Assembly (NCBI GenBank): GCA_002423145.1 | Contig: DIUU01000014.1 | Location: 62,001-126,000, forward strand | Origin: Acholeplasmataceae bacterium UBA6150 | GTDB lineage: Bacteria > Bacillota_I > Bacilli_A > Acholeplasmatales > UBA5453 | Direction of reading: 5' to 3' | DNA length: 64,000 nt | Part shown: piece by piece, positions 17,849 to 26,271 of the stretch | Layout of the letters: each line of letters starts with the position of its first letter | How positions within the stretch are numbered: position 1 is the stretch's first letter | Notes under the pieces: model-generated | Seen by the model: the letters and a program-made list of their open reading frames with translations, nothing else | Database searches by the model: none | What the model was told of the DNA's origin: nothing | Program-made: the position numbers and the translations under genes

Positions 17849-18436
17849 ATGAGGAAAGCGAAAAAAGTCAGCAAATGGGCATGGCTATATCAACACCGAT
17901 TACCAATATTTGTAGTATTATTTTTTGTGGTTTTACCAATGATTTTCATACCGAGTATGTATATTCAAAAATACCTAGATAGTAAACCTGTCTTTTTCGG
18001 TGATAAACAAGCTGAAGTCATCGATGCCGAGGATATGGTTGTATTCGATATCGAGTATAAAATCACTCAAGTTCGTCAACCCAATGCAGATATGATTGGT
18101 GGTTTTTACAAATTCGACTATAAATTGACCAGAATTTCTGGGATTAATCCGATCAGTAATATTAAAATTCAATTTCAGTTATCTACCCGTTGGGCAAAAT
18201 ACACCGAAGTATCTGCAGAACAATCGGTAACACTCACTCAACTGAGATCTGCACAAGTGAATTTTAACTTAGATATGGACGCCAGTGTTTTACCATTTGT
18301 TACAGCCGATGGTCCTTACCTTTATGCAAAAATAACCTACGATGAAACCATCATGGGTGAAGCCTTCGCGCGCGTTATTTATATACGCATGCCATACGAC
18401 TTGGTTAAAGACAATACACAAATCATTCCAGCATAG
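17849..18436 (+). CDS. Single-pass membrane protein of unknown function
   Basis: I do not recognise this 195-residue protein. A basic N-terminus (MRKAKKVSKWAWLYQHR) is followed by one membrane helix (about residues 19-40, IFVVLFFVVLPMIFIPSMYI). The remaining 150 residues look like an extracellular beta-rich domain with alternating polar and hydrophobic residues and no cysteines. The ATG at 17849 is preferred over one at 17837 because GAGGG is 5 bases upstream. It is alone on the plus strand between recA and rny, with its own -10 and a bidirectional terminator. In B. subtilis the recA-rny interval holds an unrelated penicillin-binding protein gene. Confidence 0.8.
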   Translation: MRKAKKVSKWAWLYQHRLPIFVVLFFVVLPMIFIPSMYIQKYLDSKPVFFGDKQAEVIDAEDMVVFDIEYKITQVRQPNADMIGGFYKFDYKLTRISGINPISNIKIQFQLSTRWAKYTEVSAEQSVTLTQLRSAQVNFNLDMDASVLPFVTADGPYLYAKITYDETIMGEAFARVIYIRMPYDLVKDNTQIIPA

Positions 18437-18437
18437 A

Positions 18438-18463
18438 AAAACGCTAGCAGCCGCTAGCGTTTT
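18438..18463 (+). terminator. Bidirectional terminator between the membrane-protein gene and recA
   Basis: A perfect 11-base stem, AAACGCTAGC-type arm with its complement around the loop AGCC, has A on the left and T on the right. It can serve both the plus-strand gene and recA on the minus strand. Confidence 0.9.
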
Positions 18464-18467
18464 ATTT

Positions 18468-19457
18468 TTATTTTAGTTGATAGGCAGTTCTAACTTTGGA
18501 CTCAATATCTTTAGCCATGTCTGCGTGAGTTTCGAGATAATCCTTGGCGTTTTCACGACCTTGACCAATCTTCTCACCTTCATACGCATACCATGCACCA
18601 CTCTTTTTGATGATTTCAAGTTCAACAGCGAGGTCGACCAATTCACCCATTTTCGAAACACCCTTACCATAAACGATGTCTACGGTCGCTTGTTTAAATG
18701 GAGGCGCGACTTTATTTTTCACGACTTTGATGTTCACTTTGTTACCAACCACATCATTGCCAGCTTTGATTTGTTCACTTCTTCTTACTTCTAGACGAAT
18801 CGATGCATAGAACTTCAATGCTCTACCACCAGAAGTCGTTTCAGGGTTACCAAACATGACACCGACTTTTTCACGAATTTGGTTAATGAAGATGGCGATT
18901 GTATTGGTTTTACTGATGATCCCAGAAAGTTTTCTCATCGCTTGGCTCATTAATCGTGCTTGTAAACCGACGTGGGAGTCTCCCATATCGCCGTTGATTT
19001 CAGCTTCAGGGACGAGGGCTGCAACTGAGTCAATGACAACGATGCCGATGGCACCACTACGAATCAAAGCTTCAGCGATTTCGAGTGCCTGTTCACCGGT
19101 ATCTGGTTGAGATAAAATTAAATTATCCACATCCACACCCAATGCTTTAGCGTATTGAGGATCGAGGGCATGCTCTGCATCAATGAATGCAGCGAAACCC
19201 CCTAATTTTTGTACTTCAGCAATCGCTGTCAAAGCGAAAGTGGTTTTACCAGACGATTCTGGTCCGTAAATTTCAATGATTCTGCCTTTTGGATATCCAC
19301 CAATGCCTAAAGCCACGTCTAAAGAAATGGATCCAGATGGTGATGATTCGATATGGCGATCTGCTTCGTCACCTAACTTCATGACAGCCCCTTTACCATA
19401 TTGTTTTTCGATTTGTTTCATCGCATTGAGCAGTGCTTCTTGTTTTTTAATGTCCAT
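18468..19457 (-). CDS. recA: Recombinase RecA
   Basis: RecA forms filaments on single-stranded DNA for homologous recombination and, where present, induces the SOS response. The 329-residue protein is slightly short, with a reduced C-terminal tail. Walker A is GPESSGKTT near residue 64. The L1/L2 loop region has VGVMFGNPETTSGGRALKFY. AAGGAGG stands 7 bases before the ATG. pgsA lies immediately upstream (cinA, which is between them in B. subtilis, is absent). A 13-base inverted repeat lies in the 51-base gap upstream and may be an operator. Confidence 0.98.
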   Translation of the reverse strand: MDIKKQEALLNAMKQIEKQYGKGAVMKLGDEADRHIESSPSGSISLDVALGIGGYPKGRIIEIYGPESSGKTTFALTAIAEVQKLGGFAAFIDAEHALDPQYAKALGVDVDNLILSQPDTGEQALEIAEALIRSGAIGIVVIDSVAALVPEAEINGDMGDSHVGLQARLMSQAMRKLSGIISKTNTIAIFINQIREKVGVMFGNPETTSGGRALKFYASIRLEVRRSEQIKAGNDVVGNKVNIKVVKNKVAPPFKQATVDIVYGKGVSKMGELVDLAVELEIIKKSGAWYAYEGEKIGQGRENAKDYLETHADMAKDIESKVRTAYQLK

Positions 19458-19482
19458 ACATAAGCCTCCTTATTAGATATAT

Positions 19483-19495
19483 ACCTGAAACAGGT
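19483..19495. promoter_or_regulatory. Inverted repeat ACCTG-AAA-CAGGT upstream of recA
   Basis: A perfect 5+3+5 palindrome in the pgsA-recA gap, 26 bases before the recA start. On the minus strand TATATA follows directly and could be a -10. No T-run follows, so it is not a typical terminator. A repressor site, perhaps for a damage response, is possible but unproven. Confidence 0.4.
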
Positions 19496-19508
19496 GTAGT
19501 TTTCTTTT

Positions 19509-20078
19509 TTAAATCGATTCAAATACCAAGCGTCGATTTTTCCAAAAATAATCGGCACCCGATAACACGGTAAATAATAACGCCAACCATAATAGGATAT
19601 CACCTACGAGATTAGGTAAACCAAAATCATTAAACAGTAAGACAACCAAAGCGATGACAGTCATCACCATTTTGAGTTTTCCAAATGGGCTTGCTGCGAT
19701 GACGACGCCTTTTTCTACCGCAAGTAACCGAACGCCTGTAACGATGAACTCTCTTGCAATTACGATGAGTGTCATCCACCATAAAACACGGTCAGTGGTC
19801 GCTTGTAAATATAAGAAAGCGGTTAATACGAGCAACTTGTCAGCTATCGGATCGGTGAATTTACCAAACGTCGTTACTTGATTGTTTTTACGCGCTAGGT
19901 AGCCATCTAAAAAATCTGTAAAACTGGCTAAAATAAATAATATGGCGAATAAGAGCTGTGCAAAATCCAATCCGAACAGCACGTTATCCACGCTTTTGAG
20001 TGGTTCTAAAAAACTGATAATCACCATCACCGGAATCGCGACGAAACGGCTTAAAGTGAGTTTATTTGGCAATGTCAT
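19509..20078 (-). CDS. pgsA: CDP-diacylglycerol-glycerol-3-phosphate 3-phosphatidyltransferase
   Basis: Makes phosphatidylglycerol phosphate at the membrane, the committed step of phosphatidylglycerol and cardiolipin synthesis. The CDP-alcohol phosphotransferase motif DG(x)2AR(x)8G(x)3D(x)3D is present as DGYLARKNNQVTTFGKFTDPIAD. About five hydrophobic helices are seen in 189 residues, normal length. Its substrate glycerol-3-phosphate comes from GpsA. The next enzyme, a PGP phosphatase, may be YqeG (27.3-27.9 kb). Confidence 0.96.
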   Translation of the reverse strand: MTLPNKLTLSRFVAIPVMVIISFLEPLKSVDNVLFGLDFAQLLFAILFILASFTDFLDGYLARKNNQVTTFGKFTDPIADKLLVLTAFLYLQATTDRVLWWMTLIVIAREFIVTGVRLLAVEKGVVIAASPFGKLKMVMTVIALVVLLFNDFGLPNLVGDILLWLALLFTVLSGADYFWKNRRLVFESI

Positions 20079-20127
20079 CCATCATCTCTCTCTTTCAACT
20101 TATTTTAACATATTTTTCCTTTAATAG

Positions 20128-20156
20128 TTGCTTTTTAAAATGCCATTTGGTATAAT
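20128..20156 (+). promoter_or_regulatory. Promoter for rpsT
   Basis: TTGCTT (20128-20133), a 17-base spacer and TATAAT (20151-20156), with an extended -10 TGG just before, on the plus strand. Confidence 0.8.
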
Positions 20157-20185
20157 TTGAGTTGCTTATCACGGGAGGTGACATT

Positions 20186-20449
20186 ATGGCTAACATCAAA
20201 CAACAAATCAAACGTATCAAGACAAACGAAAAGCGCAGATTAATCAATGCATCCTTTAAATCTTCTACCAAAACAGCTGTTAAAGCAGTAGAAAAGGCAG
20301 TAGCTGCTGGAGATAAAGAAAAGGCATTAGTAACTCTATCATTCGCAAGCAAGAAATTGGATAAGGGACAAGCCAAAGGAATTTTTCATAAAAACTTTGT
20401 TGCCAACCACAAATCTCAACTTGCACAACTAGTTAACAAACTACAATAA
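20186..20449 (+). CDS. rpsT: Small ribosomal subunit protein bS20
   Basis: bS20 binds 16S rRNA in the 30S subunit. The 87-residue, lysine-rich helical protein starts MANIKQQIKRIKTNEKRR, a typical bS20 N-terminus. The start is taken at 20186, where GGGAGG stands 7 bases upstream; an in-frame codon 24 bases earlier would add a non-homologous extension. It is transcribed alone on the plus strand, convergent with the exonuclease and holA. The closeness to holA and the comE genes is conserved in Bacilli. Confidence 0.95.
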   Translation: MANIKQQIKRIKTNEKRRLINASFKSSTKTAVKAVEKAVAAGDKEKALVTLSFASKKLDKGQAKGIFHKNFVANHKSQLAQLVNKLQ

Positions 20450-20474
20450 GCACATCTTGGATGTGTTTTTTTTT
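20450..20474 (+). terminator. Terminator after rpsT
   Basis: CACAT, a 5-base loop, ATGTG, then nine T on the plus strand. The stem is short but the T-run is strong. Confidence 0.65.
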
Positions 20475-21141
20475 ATCTTAACTTCTCAATTTCCAAACGG
20501 TTACCATATTGAGGAACCATTCGAACGTTTTTATTGAGTGGACCCGCCGGTGGATATTTCGGGTTATACCCAATCACATTGATATACCTGTCAATGGTAT
20601 CGCGTTCTTTGATCATAGCAGTCAACCCTTTTAAGGTCGCTTTGACATCATCGATGGCTCTGTGGGTATTCTTGTGGTCGATTTGGTAAGTTATGACCAA
20701 ATTATCCAAACGGTGTGGATACGGATGTCTGTCTTTAAAAATCGCCATTACATCCAGTAAATCATCGTTAATATCAAAAAACGGATCGACATGTTTTCGA
20801 TACAGTGCCTTTAGGAATGCATAGTCAAATGCGATGTTATAGGCAACCAAGAGTGTATTGGGTCTAACCATATTTTTTAACATATTAAACGCTTCTATTT
20901 CTTCAATCCCATCCCTTAATAACATCTCATCTGTAATGTGTGTGATTTCGATGATTTTCTCTGGGAGTGGTTTATTTTGACGTATCAATACATTCAATTC
21001 TTTTTCTGCACGGTACTGCATTAAAATGGGGTCTCTTTTTAACAAGACCGCCCCAATTTCTATGACATTATCGGTTTTTGGATATAACCCTGTGGTTTCA
21101 AAGTCAAAGACCAGTATGTGTTCATATTTTTCAACCAACAT
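20473..21141 (-). CDS. DEDDh 3'-5' exonuclease (DnaQ/PolC-epsilon type)
   Basis: The 222-residue protein is a DnaQ-fold exonuclease. Exo I is VFDFETTGLYPKTDNVIEIG, Exo II is AYNIAFDYAFLK, and Exo III is HRAIDDVKAT, so the D-E-D-D-h catalytic set is complete. It is a stand-alone exonuclease with no helicase or polymerase domain. Whether it proofreads with a polymerase or trims nucleic acids cannot be told. GGAGG stands before the ATG, and the gene follows holA after two bases, suggesting a shared transcript. Confidence 0.85.
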   Translation of the reverse strand: MLVEKYEHILVFDFETTGLYPKTDNVIEIGAVLLKRDPILMQYRAEKELNVLIRQNKPLPEKIIEITHITDEMLLRDGIEEIEAFNMLKNMVRPNTLLVAYNIAFDYAFLKALYRKHVDPFFDINDDLLDVMAIFKDRHPYPHRLDNLVITYQIDHKNTHRAIDDVKATLKGLTAMIKERDTIDRYINVIGYNPKYPPAGPLNKNVRMVPQYGNRLEIEKLR

Positions 21142-21143
21142 GG

Positions 21144-22094
21144 TTATACCTCCAATAAGAATAATTCTAACCCTAATTTTTTGTCCATCCGACCCGATTT
21201 AATATCGTAGTCTAAATTGGACAATTTTTCATATAGTGATTCTAGATTTGTTTTTGATATTTGTTGTGCATTTTTTACCATATAATAGGCTTTACTGGAT
21301 TTTACATTGAAGTATGAAGCAATCGCTTCTTGGTTGTATCCTTTTTCAAGCAGTTGTTTGGTTTGAATGGTTTCTTTCAATTTGGACGCGATGTTGAATA
21401 TGATTCGAATCGGGTCTTCATTTTTTTCAAGTAAATCATAATAAACTTCTAAAATGCGTTTTTTATTTTTAGCCAATACCGCATTGGTGAGTTCGAAGAT
21501 ATTTTCCTCTAAGTTTCTCGCAACCAATTGTTTGATGTCTTTTAGCGTAATACGTTTTTCATCAAAAGCGAATAATTTGAGTTTCGACATTTCGTTATTC
21601 AGCATCGATATATCAAAATTGGTTCTTTCAAGCAATTCATCGACTGCCAAATCTTCAATCGAATATTTCATCGAATCGAATGCTTTTTTAACATAGGGTT
21701 TAAAATCCTCTTTAGCCATATCTTCAACGGTTTCAATGCGAACATACTTCTTCGCTTCTTTGGTGGCTGGAAGACTAGCATCCATACCGCGTTCTAACAT
21801 AAAAATGAGGGTAGTATCTTCATTTGGGCTGTGAAAATATTTAATTAAATCCGATAAATAGTCATCCGACTTGTCTTCATAGAAAAACCAAGGATTTTTG
21901 ACCTTGATGATTTTTTTGTCAGCGAAAAATGAAATGGTGTTCATTTCTTGAAGTAATTCATCCAGTCCATGTTCATCTAGATCATAAGTAAGTACATTGA
22001 ATGGATCCACATTGAGTTTTTTTACCAACACTTCAACGGCGTTTTCAACTAGAAACGAGTCGTTACCGATGTAAAGATACATCAAATCTGGCAT
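21144..22094 (-). CDS. holA: DNA polymerase III delta subunit
   Basis: HolA opens the sliding clamp within the clamp loader. The 316-residue protein begins MPDLMYLYIGNDSFLVENAVEVL and has the family pattern of an N-terminal AAA+-like domain without P-loop, then a helical collar domain. The segment NLEENIFELTNAVLAKNKKR is typical. A longer frame reaches 22193 but would run into comEC. The ATG at 22094 has GGGAG upstream and the right N-terminus. In B. subtilis holA (yqeN) also follows comEC and is near rpsT. Confidence 0.92.
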   Translation of the reverse strand: MPDLMYLYIGNDSFLVENAVEVLVKKLNVDPFNVLTYDLDEHGLDELLQEMNTISFFADKKIIKVKNPWFFYEDKSDDYLSDLIKYFHSPNEDTTLIFMLERGMDASLPATKEAKKYVRIETVEDMAKEDFKPYVKKAFDSMKYSIEDLAVDELLERTNFDISMLNNEMSKLKLFAFDEKRITLKDIKQLVARNLEENIFELTNAVLAKNKKRILEVYYDLLEKNEDPIRIIFNIASKLKETIQTKQLLEKGYNQEAIASYFNVKSSKAYYMVKNAQQISKTNLESLYEKLSNLDYDIKSGRMDKKLGLELFLLEV

Positions 22095-22132
22095 GAAATC
22101 TCCCTCTTTCTTAATGAATATTATACTATAAT

Positions 22133-24268
22133 TTACCCCGGTTTGTGAATTAAAATGAGATAACGACGATAAAAAGGTAAATCCACGAAACAAATGGTTT
22201 GAACTTCTTTTGTTTGGTAGATTTTTACGGCTTTTTGTTGTAAACGTTGGATGACTTCACTGTGCGGGTGTCCAAATGAATTGTCTTTCCCTGAAGAGAT
22301 AATCGCGATGCTTGGATTCACAGCATTCAAGAATGCCAAATGGGTTGAACTTCTCGAACCATGATGACCGACTTTTAAGATGTCACTTCTTAATTCTCCA
22401 TAAGACTGGGTGACTAAATCAAATTCTGCATCATATTCAATATCCCCTGTAAATAGATAGGTGGTCCCTGCAATCGTTGTTTGAATCACCACAGATACGT
22501 CATTCGAACTGGGATAGTTTTTAAAGGGCGATAACACATTCAACTCAATGTCACCACAACGAATTCGATCGCCTTTTTGAACATACATGGGGTTGTATAC
22601 TCGCATGGTTTTTTGAAAATCACTGTCGTCATATTGGGACAAAACCAATTGTTTAACCTGAATTTCATTCATGATCGCCATGGTTTCTCTGTGGTGATCG
22701 TAATCGCCGTGGGTAATAATCAAGTAGTCGATTTTTTCAATGTGATTGTATTTTAAATAATCGACCACATCTCCAAACGTATCGATTACCACCGTGCATT
22801 GGTTATAAGGCCGCTCGATGATGGTTGTGTCGCCTTGACCGACCGATAAAAAAGTCACTTTACCCACAGGATTAAAGTTTTTTACATAAGGGATAAAGAG
22901 TACAAAAATAATAACGACCAAAATCCGCCTAGCTTTATCGATCCATTGTTCCGATTGATAGGCATAAATCCACAGTCCCCAATACACTAAAGCATACACC
23001 CCAACTACCATAGAAATCCGAAAGGATAAGGCATTCATTTCCAAAAAACCAATGAGTAAAATGATGTAATAGAAACCTTCATTAAGAATTTCACCTACGG
23101 GTAAATAGAGGGATAACCACGCCAATGGTAATAATACATACGTGAAGAGTGGAATAAATAGTGGTGTGGTAAAAAAAGCAATCGGATAGAGCTGTTGTGA
23201 TATTTTACTGGTTATTGGGATCACGAAAGTTTGTGCAGACAAGGTCGATGTAAACGCCCCTTGGATGGTATTTTTAAAACGACTCACAATGAACAGAAAA
23301 CTGACCAAAAAAGATAACTGAAATCCCGTATGATCAAAGTAAAACGGATTGATTATCAGCATAATTATCCAAGTATAACTAAAAACATCCAATCTCGTGT
23401 ATCGAATTTGATTGAAATTTATGGTTTCGTATAGGATATATTGAATCACTGCTCTAATCAATGATACCGGAAAAAGCGTAATCCAAAGATATAATAACAA
23501 CCCTGAAGACTGTAAAATAACCCGTGCTTTTTTAGGTATAAAGAAAAGCATTTTATCGGTTAGTCCAATCAACATCGTGACATGCAATCCCGATAACACA
23601 AACAAATGCGTTATCCCAATTTTGGACGTGCCTGTTTTGAGTTCTGTTTCTAGCATCCCCAAAACCAAACTCTTAACAAACACTTGCGTATAATAGGGTA
23701 ACTGTTCGATGTGCTGTTTGATGTTTTGATGCCAAAGATGGGGTATCCATTTTTGTTCTATAATCTGTATTTTGGGATGATAAATAACGTAATATACAAA
23801 ACGTGATTTATGATAATCTAAACTGGAAAAATCCCCCTCAAACTGATCATCTTCATACTGTTTAAATGTCCCTTCGACTTGAATCACAGAACCAATGGTT
23901 ATATGTTCATTCGTATATAAATGATAATTATAAAACCCGTATTTAACAACATATCGATATCCCCCAGTGATACTTTGAGACTGAATCACCAAACCTTCAT
24001 TTTGAGGTTTTTGGGGCTGGAATTGTTTATACATAACAACCCAAACAGCAGTTAGAACCATGAAACCCATCACATATCGTTTGATTTTTGAATTCCGTAT
24101 CCAAAATATAAACGAGGGGATAAGAAAGCTAATCCATACTTGTTTAAATACGAGTAAAACCAGCAACAACCCCAGCGCGTAAAAATGAATATAACTAGAT
24201 GGTAATAAACGTTTTAATTTGTTCAAAGGTTTGTGCCCCAATACCTGAAACCAATTGGATATCTTCAA
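22133..24268 (-). CDS. comEC: DNA uptake channel protein ComEC/Rec2
   Basis: ComEC carries single-stranded DNA through the membrane in natural transformation. The 711-residue protein starts with hydrophobic helices, then the competence domain with the motif GLHVTMLIG and further membrane helices. A C-terminal metallo-beta-lactamase domain has SVGQGDTTIIE, THGDYDHH and KVGHHGSRSST. The frame opens at a TTG (24268), overlapping comEA by 74 bases. No ATG is suitably placed and no clear ribosome-binding site is seen, so the start is uncertain; a TTG at the LNKLKRLL segment is an alternative. No frameshift is visible. Confidence 0.92.
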   Translation of the reverse strand: MKISNWFQVLGHKPLNKLKRLLPSSYIHFYALGLLLVLLVFKQVWISFLIPSFIFWIRNSKIKRYVMGFMVLTAVWVVMYKQFQPQKPQNEGLVIQSQSITGGYRYVVKYGFYNYHLYTNEHITIGSVIQVEGTFKQYEDDQFEGDFSSLDYHKSRFVYYVIYHPKIQIIEQKWIPHLWHQNIKQHIEQLPYYTQVFVKSLVLGMLETELKTGTSKIGITHLFVLSGLHVTMLIGLTDKMLFFIPKKARVILQSSGLLLYLWITLFPVSLIRAVIQYILYETINFNQIRYTRLDVFSYTWIIMLIINPFYFDHTGFQLSFLVSFLFIVSRFKNTIQGAFTSTLSAQTFVIPITSKISQQLYPIAFFTTPLFIPLFTYVLLPLAWLSLYLPVGEILNEGFYYIILLIGFLEMNALSFRISMVVGVYALVYWGLWIYAYQSEQWIDKARRILVVIIFVLFIPYVKNFNPVGKVTFLSVGQGDTTIIERPYNQCTVVIDTFGDVVDYLKYNHIEKIDYLIITHGDYDHHRETMAIMNEIQVKQLVLSQYDDSDFQKTMRVYNPMYVQKGDRIRCGDIELNVLSPFKNYPSSNDVSVVIQTTIAGTTYLFTGDIEYDAEFDLVTQSYGELRSDILKVGHHGSRSSTHLAFLNAVNPSIAIISSGKDNSFGHPHSEVIQRLQQKAVKIYQTKEVQTICFVDLPFYRRYLILIHKPG

Positions 24269-24692
24269 TTCTCATAAATGGGCCTTGACTGGTCCTATAA
24301 TCAATGATTTTTTGAGCTGTGATTTGGCCAATCCCTGGTAAACTCATCAAGGCACTTAAATTGGCTTGATTGATGTTAATGAGATCACTGGTAGATGAAC
24401 TACCCTTCACAGGTATGACGTATTTGACACCTGAAGTTAAAATGGTGGTCCCATGGATATTTTGGATATCTGCGTACATGGTTGTCCCTAAGGCATACGT
24501 AATCAGTTCTTGTAACGTTGTCCCTACCACCACTTCATAGATTCCAGGCATATGAATGGCTCCTACAATCTCAACTTCAATCCATGTGGGGGTTTCGACT
24601 GCCCTGGGTTTTTCATCTGATTGTAGTCTTGGTATCACTAAAAGGACCCCCAATATCACAATTAAAACAACGATTGGAACGATTTTTTTCAT
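24195..24692 (-). CDS. comEA: Competence DNA receptor ComEA
   Basis: ComEA binds double-stranded DNA outside the cell and hands it to ComEC. The 165-residue protein has an N-terminal membrane anchor (VPIVVLIVILGVLLVIP). A SLBB-like domain follows with VGAIHMPGIYEVVVGTT. A C-terminal helix-hairpin-helix pair then reads INQANLSALMSLPGIGQITAQ and VSGIGAQTFEQI. GAGGTG stands 7 bases before the ATG. It overlaps comEC. The order methyltransferase, comEA, comEC, holA is as in B. subtilis, but the comER and comEB genes are absent. Confidence 0.95.
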   Translation of the reverse strand: MKKIVPIVVLIVILGVLLVIPRLQSDEKPRAVETPTWIEVEIVGAIHMPGIYEVVVGTTLQELITYALGTTMYADIQNIHGTTILTSGVKYVIPVKGSSSTSDLININQANLSALMSLPGIGQITAQKIIDYRTSQGPFMRIEDIQLVSGIGAQTFEQIKTFITI

Positions 24693-24738
24693 CTATATTC
24701 ACCTCATAAAATATATACAATATCGCTTTAAAATAAAA

Positions 24739-24762
24739 GAAAAAACGAGCTATAAGCTCGCT
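24739..24762 (-). terminator. Terminator after the yqeM-like methyltransferase gene
   Basis: CGAGCT, loop ATA, AGCTCG, followed on the minus strand by TTTTTTCTTTT. It overlaps the stop codon and separates the yqe genes from comEA. Confidence 0.75.
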
Positions 24763-25394
24763 TTCAAGTAATATTTTCTTTCATCTGGGCCTGGAAGGAT
24801 TTCAACTTTTAGGCCTGCTGTTTTAAACGTATTTACATAATATGCTAATGGATACACATACTGAGTGACTTTATAAGTCCCTTTAGCATCGGTTATTTGA
24901 TGTGTCAAGACCTGGTTTTTCACCGAAGCTTTCCAAAGATAAGCGATCGGGTCTGTTTCACTTTCAATGTAGTCTTTCATCTCTACAAGATAATCTTCTT
25001 TATATAGATCTAATAAAATAAAACCGTGTGGATTCAATGCGTTCTTTAATACGCTTACCACTTTTTTTATACCTTTAAAATAATTGATGACGTCATTGAA
25101 TAATAATATGACATCAAAAGGGCGTGATATCGGGGTGCGTAAATCGTGTTCAAACAGTTGAATAGGTAAGCCTTTAGAAGCGAGGGTTTGTTGGGCATAG
25201 GATAGCATTTTAGAATCGATATCCACGCCAACCACATCGTAGCCTTTCTCAGCCAAAGGTATGAGTATGACACCTGAACCACAACCGGCATCGAGGATCA
25301 CTTGCTTATGACTTAAGTGTGATTCAATAAACGCTAGAATCGGTTCATAATCAATGTCATCAATCAGTTGGACATAGAGGTCTTGAAATGACAT
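24750..25394 (-). CDS. yqeM: SAM-dependent methyltransferase (YqeM-like)
   Basis: The 214-residue protein is a class I methyltransferase. Motif I is ILDAGCGSGVILIPLAEKGY and the acidic loop after it is GVDIDSKML; FDVILLFNDVINYF matches motif IV. The substrate is unknown. B. subtilis yqeM occupies the same place, between rsfS and the comE genes. It starts two bases after the rsfS stop. The name rests on position and general resemblance. Confidence 0.8.
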   Translation of the reverse strand: MSFQDLYVQLIDDIDYEPILAFIESHLSHKQVILDAGCGSGVILIPLAEKGYDVVGVDIDSKMLSYAQQTLASKGLPIQLFEHDLRTPISRPFDVILLFNDVINYFKGIKKVVSVLKNALNPHGFILLDLYKEDYLVEMKDYIESETDPIAYLWKASVKNQVLTHQITDAKGTYKVTQYVYPLAYYVNTFKTAGLKVEILPGPDERKYYLKASL

Positions 25395-25396
25395 GA

Positions 25397-25720
25397 TTAC
25401 CCTTTAACTTCGATTTGTTTTAAGCTCATTAAGCGCTTATCAAAGCCATAATAATCGCGCATTTCTTTGGAAAATAAGTGGAGGATAACTTCGCCTAAAT
25501 CGACCAATAACCAACCGCCTGTCTTGCCTTCAAAACCACGAATTTGTTCAGCGCCAACTGAAGATTTTAAATATTGGATGAGTGCGTAAGATTGGCGCTC
25601 ATTGGCGGTTGCTAAAATGACATAATCGAAAAAAGGTGAGCTTTTTTCCATATCATAAACCTTGATGTCTGTGACTTTAACGATTTCAATCGTCTTGATG
25701 ATTTTTTCTAATAATTCCAT
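25397..25720 (-). CDS. rsfS: Ribosomal silencing factor RsfS
   Basis: RsfS binds uL14 of the 50S subunit and blocks subunit joining under starvation. The 107-residue protein has the family pattern FFDYVILATANERQSYAL, then GFEGKTGGWLLVDLGEVILHLF and DYYGFDKRL. AAGGAG stands before the ATG, and the gene overlaps yqeK by 13 bases. The order yqeK, rsfS, yqeM is conserved in Bacilli. Confidence 0.94.
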   Translation of the reverse strand: MELLEKIIKTIEIVKVTDIKVYDMEKSSPFFDYVILATANERQSYALIQYLKSSVGAEQIRGFEGKTGGWLLVDLGEVILHLFSKEMRDYYGFDKRLMSLKQIEVKG

Positions 25721-26271
25721 GGATTCTCCTTGTAGTAATTAAGTACTTCTAATTGTTCATAAAACGGGGTGAGCCCGTCTTGATTTAAATATTCTATGGT
25801 GTATTCTAAGCTTAGGATCAAGGCTTTTCGAAGATCCGTTTTTGATAGTTCATAGACGGTTTTAGCCCCGTGAAAAGTTCGATTCTTCTCACAAAAATCA
25901 GCCACGGTGATGATGAGTGTTTCTAGATTCATCCCGACTTTTCCCCATATATGATAATAGATGGCTTCAAATACTTTTTCATCTGTGATATGAAGTTCGT
26001 TTTTTGCATAGTAAGCAGCCGCGATGGCATGATAGGCAACGGGAACTTTAGCATATTTTTCAACTTCGTTTAGGTCTTTAATCCACGCTGTTTGTGCATC
26101 GATCGAATCGTATTTGAACATGTCATGTAATATCGCTGCCGTTTCGATGGCGTCGATATCACCGCCATAAATGGCTTGGAGTTCCAGTGCTCGTTCCCTT
26201 ACCCCTAAAATGTGTTTAAAACGGTTCGGATGGTGCTTGAGTTTGGATTCAACCAGTTCAAGTAGATTCAA
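25708..26271 (-). CDS. yqeK: HD-domain Ap4A hydrolase YqeK
   Basis: YqeK proteins are HD-domain hydrolases that split diadenosine tetraphosphate symmetrically to two ADP. The 187-residue protein has H in RFKHILGVRERALEL and the HD pair in ETAAILHDMFK. Later metal/phosphate residues are in VAYHAIAAAYYAK and IYYHIWGKVG. In many Firmicutes nadD precedes yqeK and may be fused to it; here yqeH lies directly upstream with a 4-base overlap, and nadD, aroE and yhbY are missing from the block. Confidence 0.92.
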   Translation of the reverse strand: MNLLELVESKLKHHPNRFKHILGVRERALELQAIYGGDIDAIETAAILHDMFKYDSIDAQTAWIKDLNEVEKYAKVPVAYHAIAAAYYAKNELHITDEKVFEAIYYHIWGKVGMNLETLIITVADFCEKNRTFHGAKTVYELSKTDLRKALILSLEYTIEYLNQDGLTPFYEQLEVLNYYKENPWNY

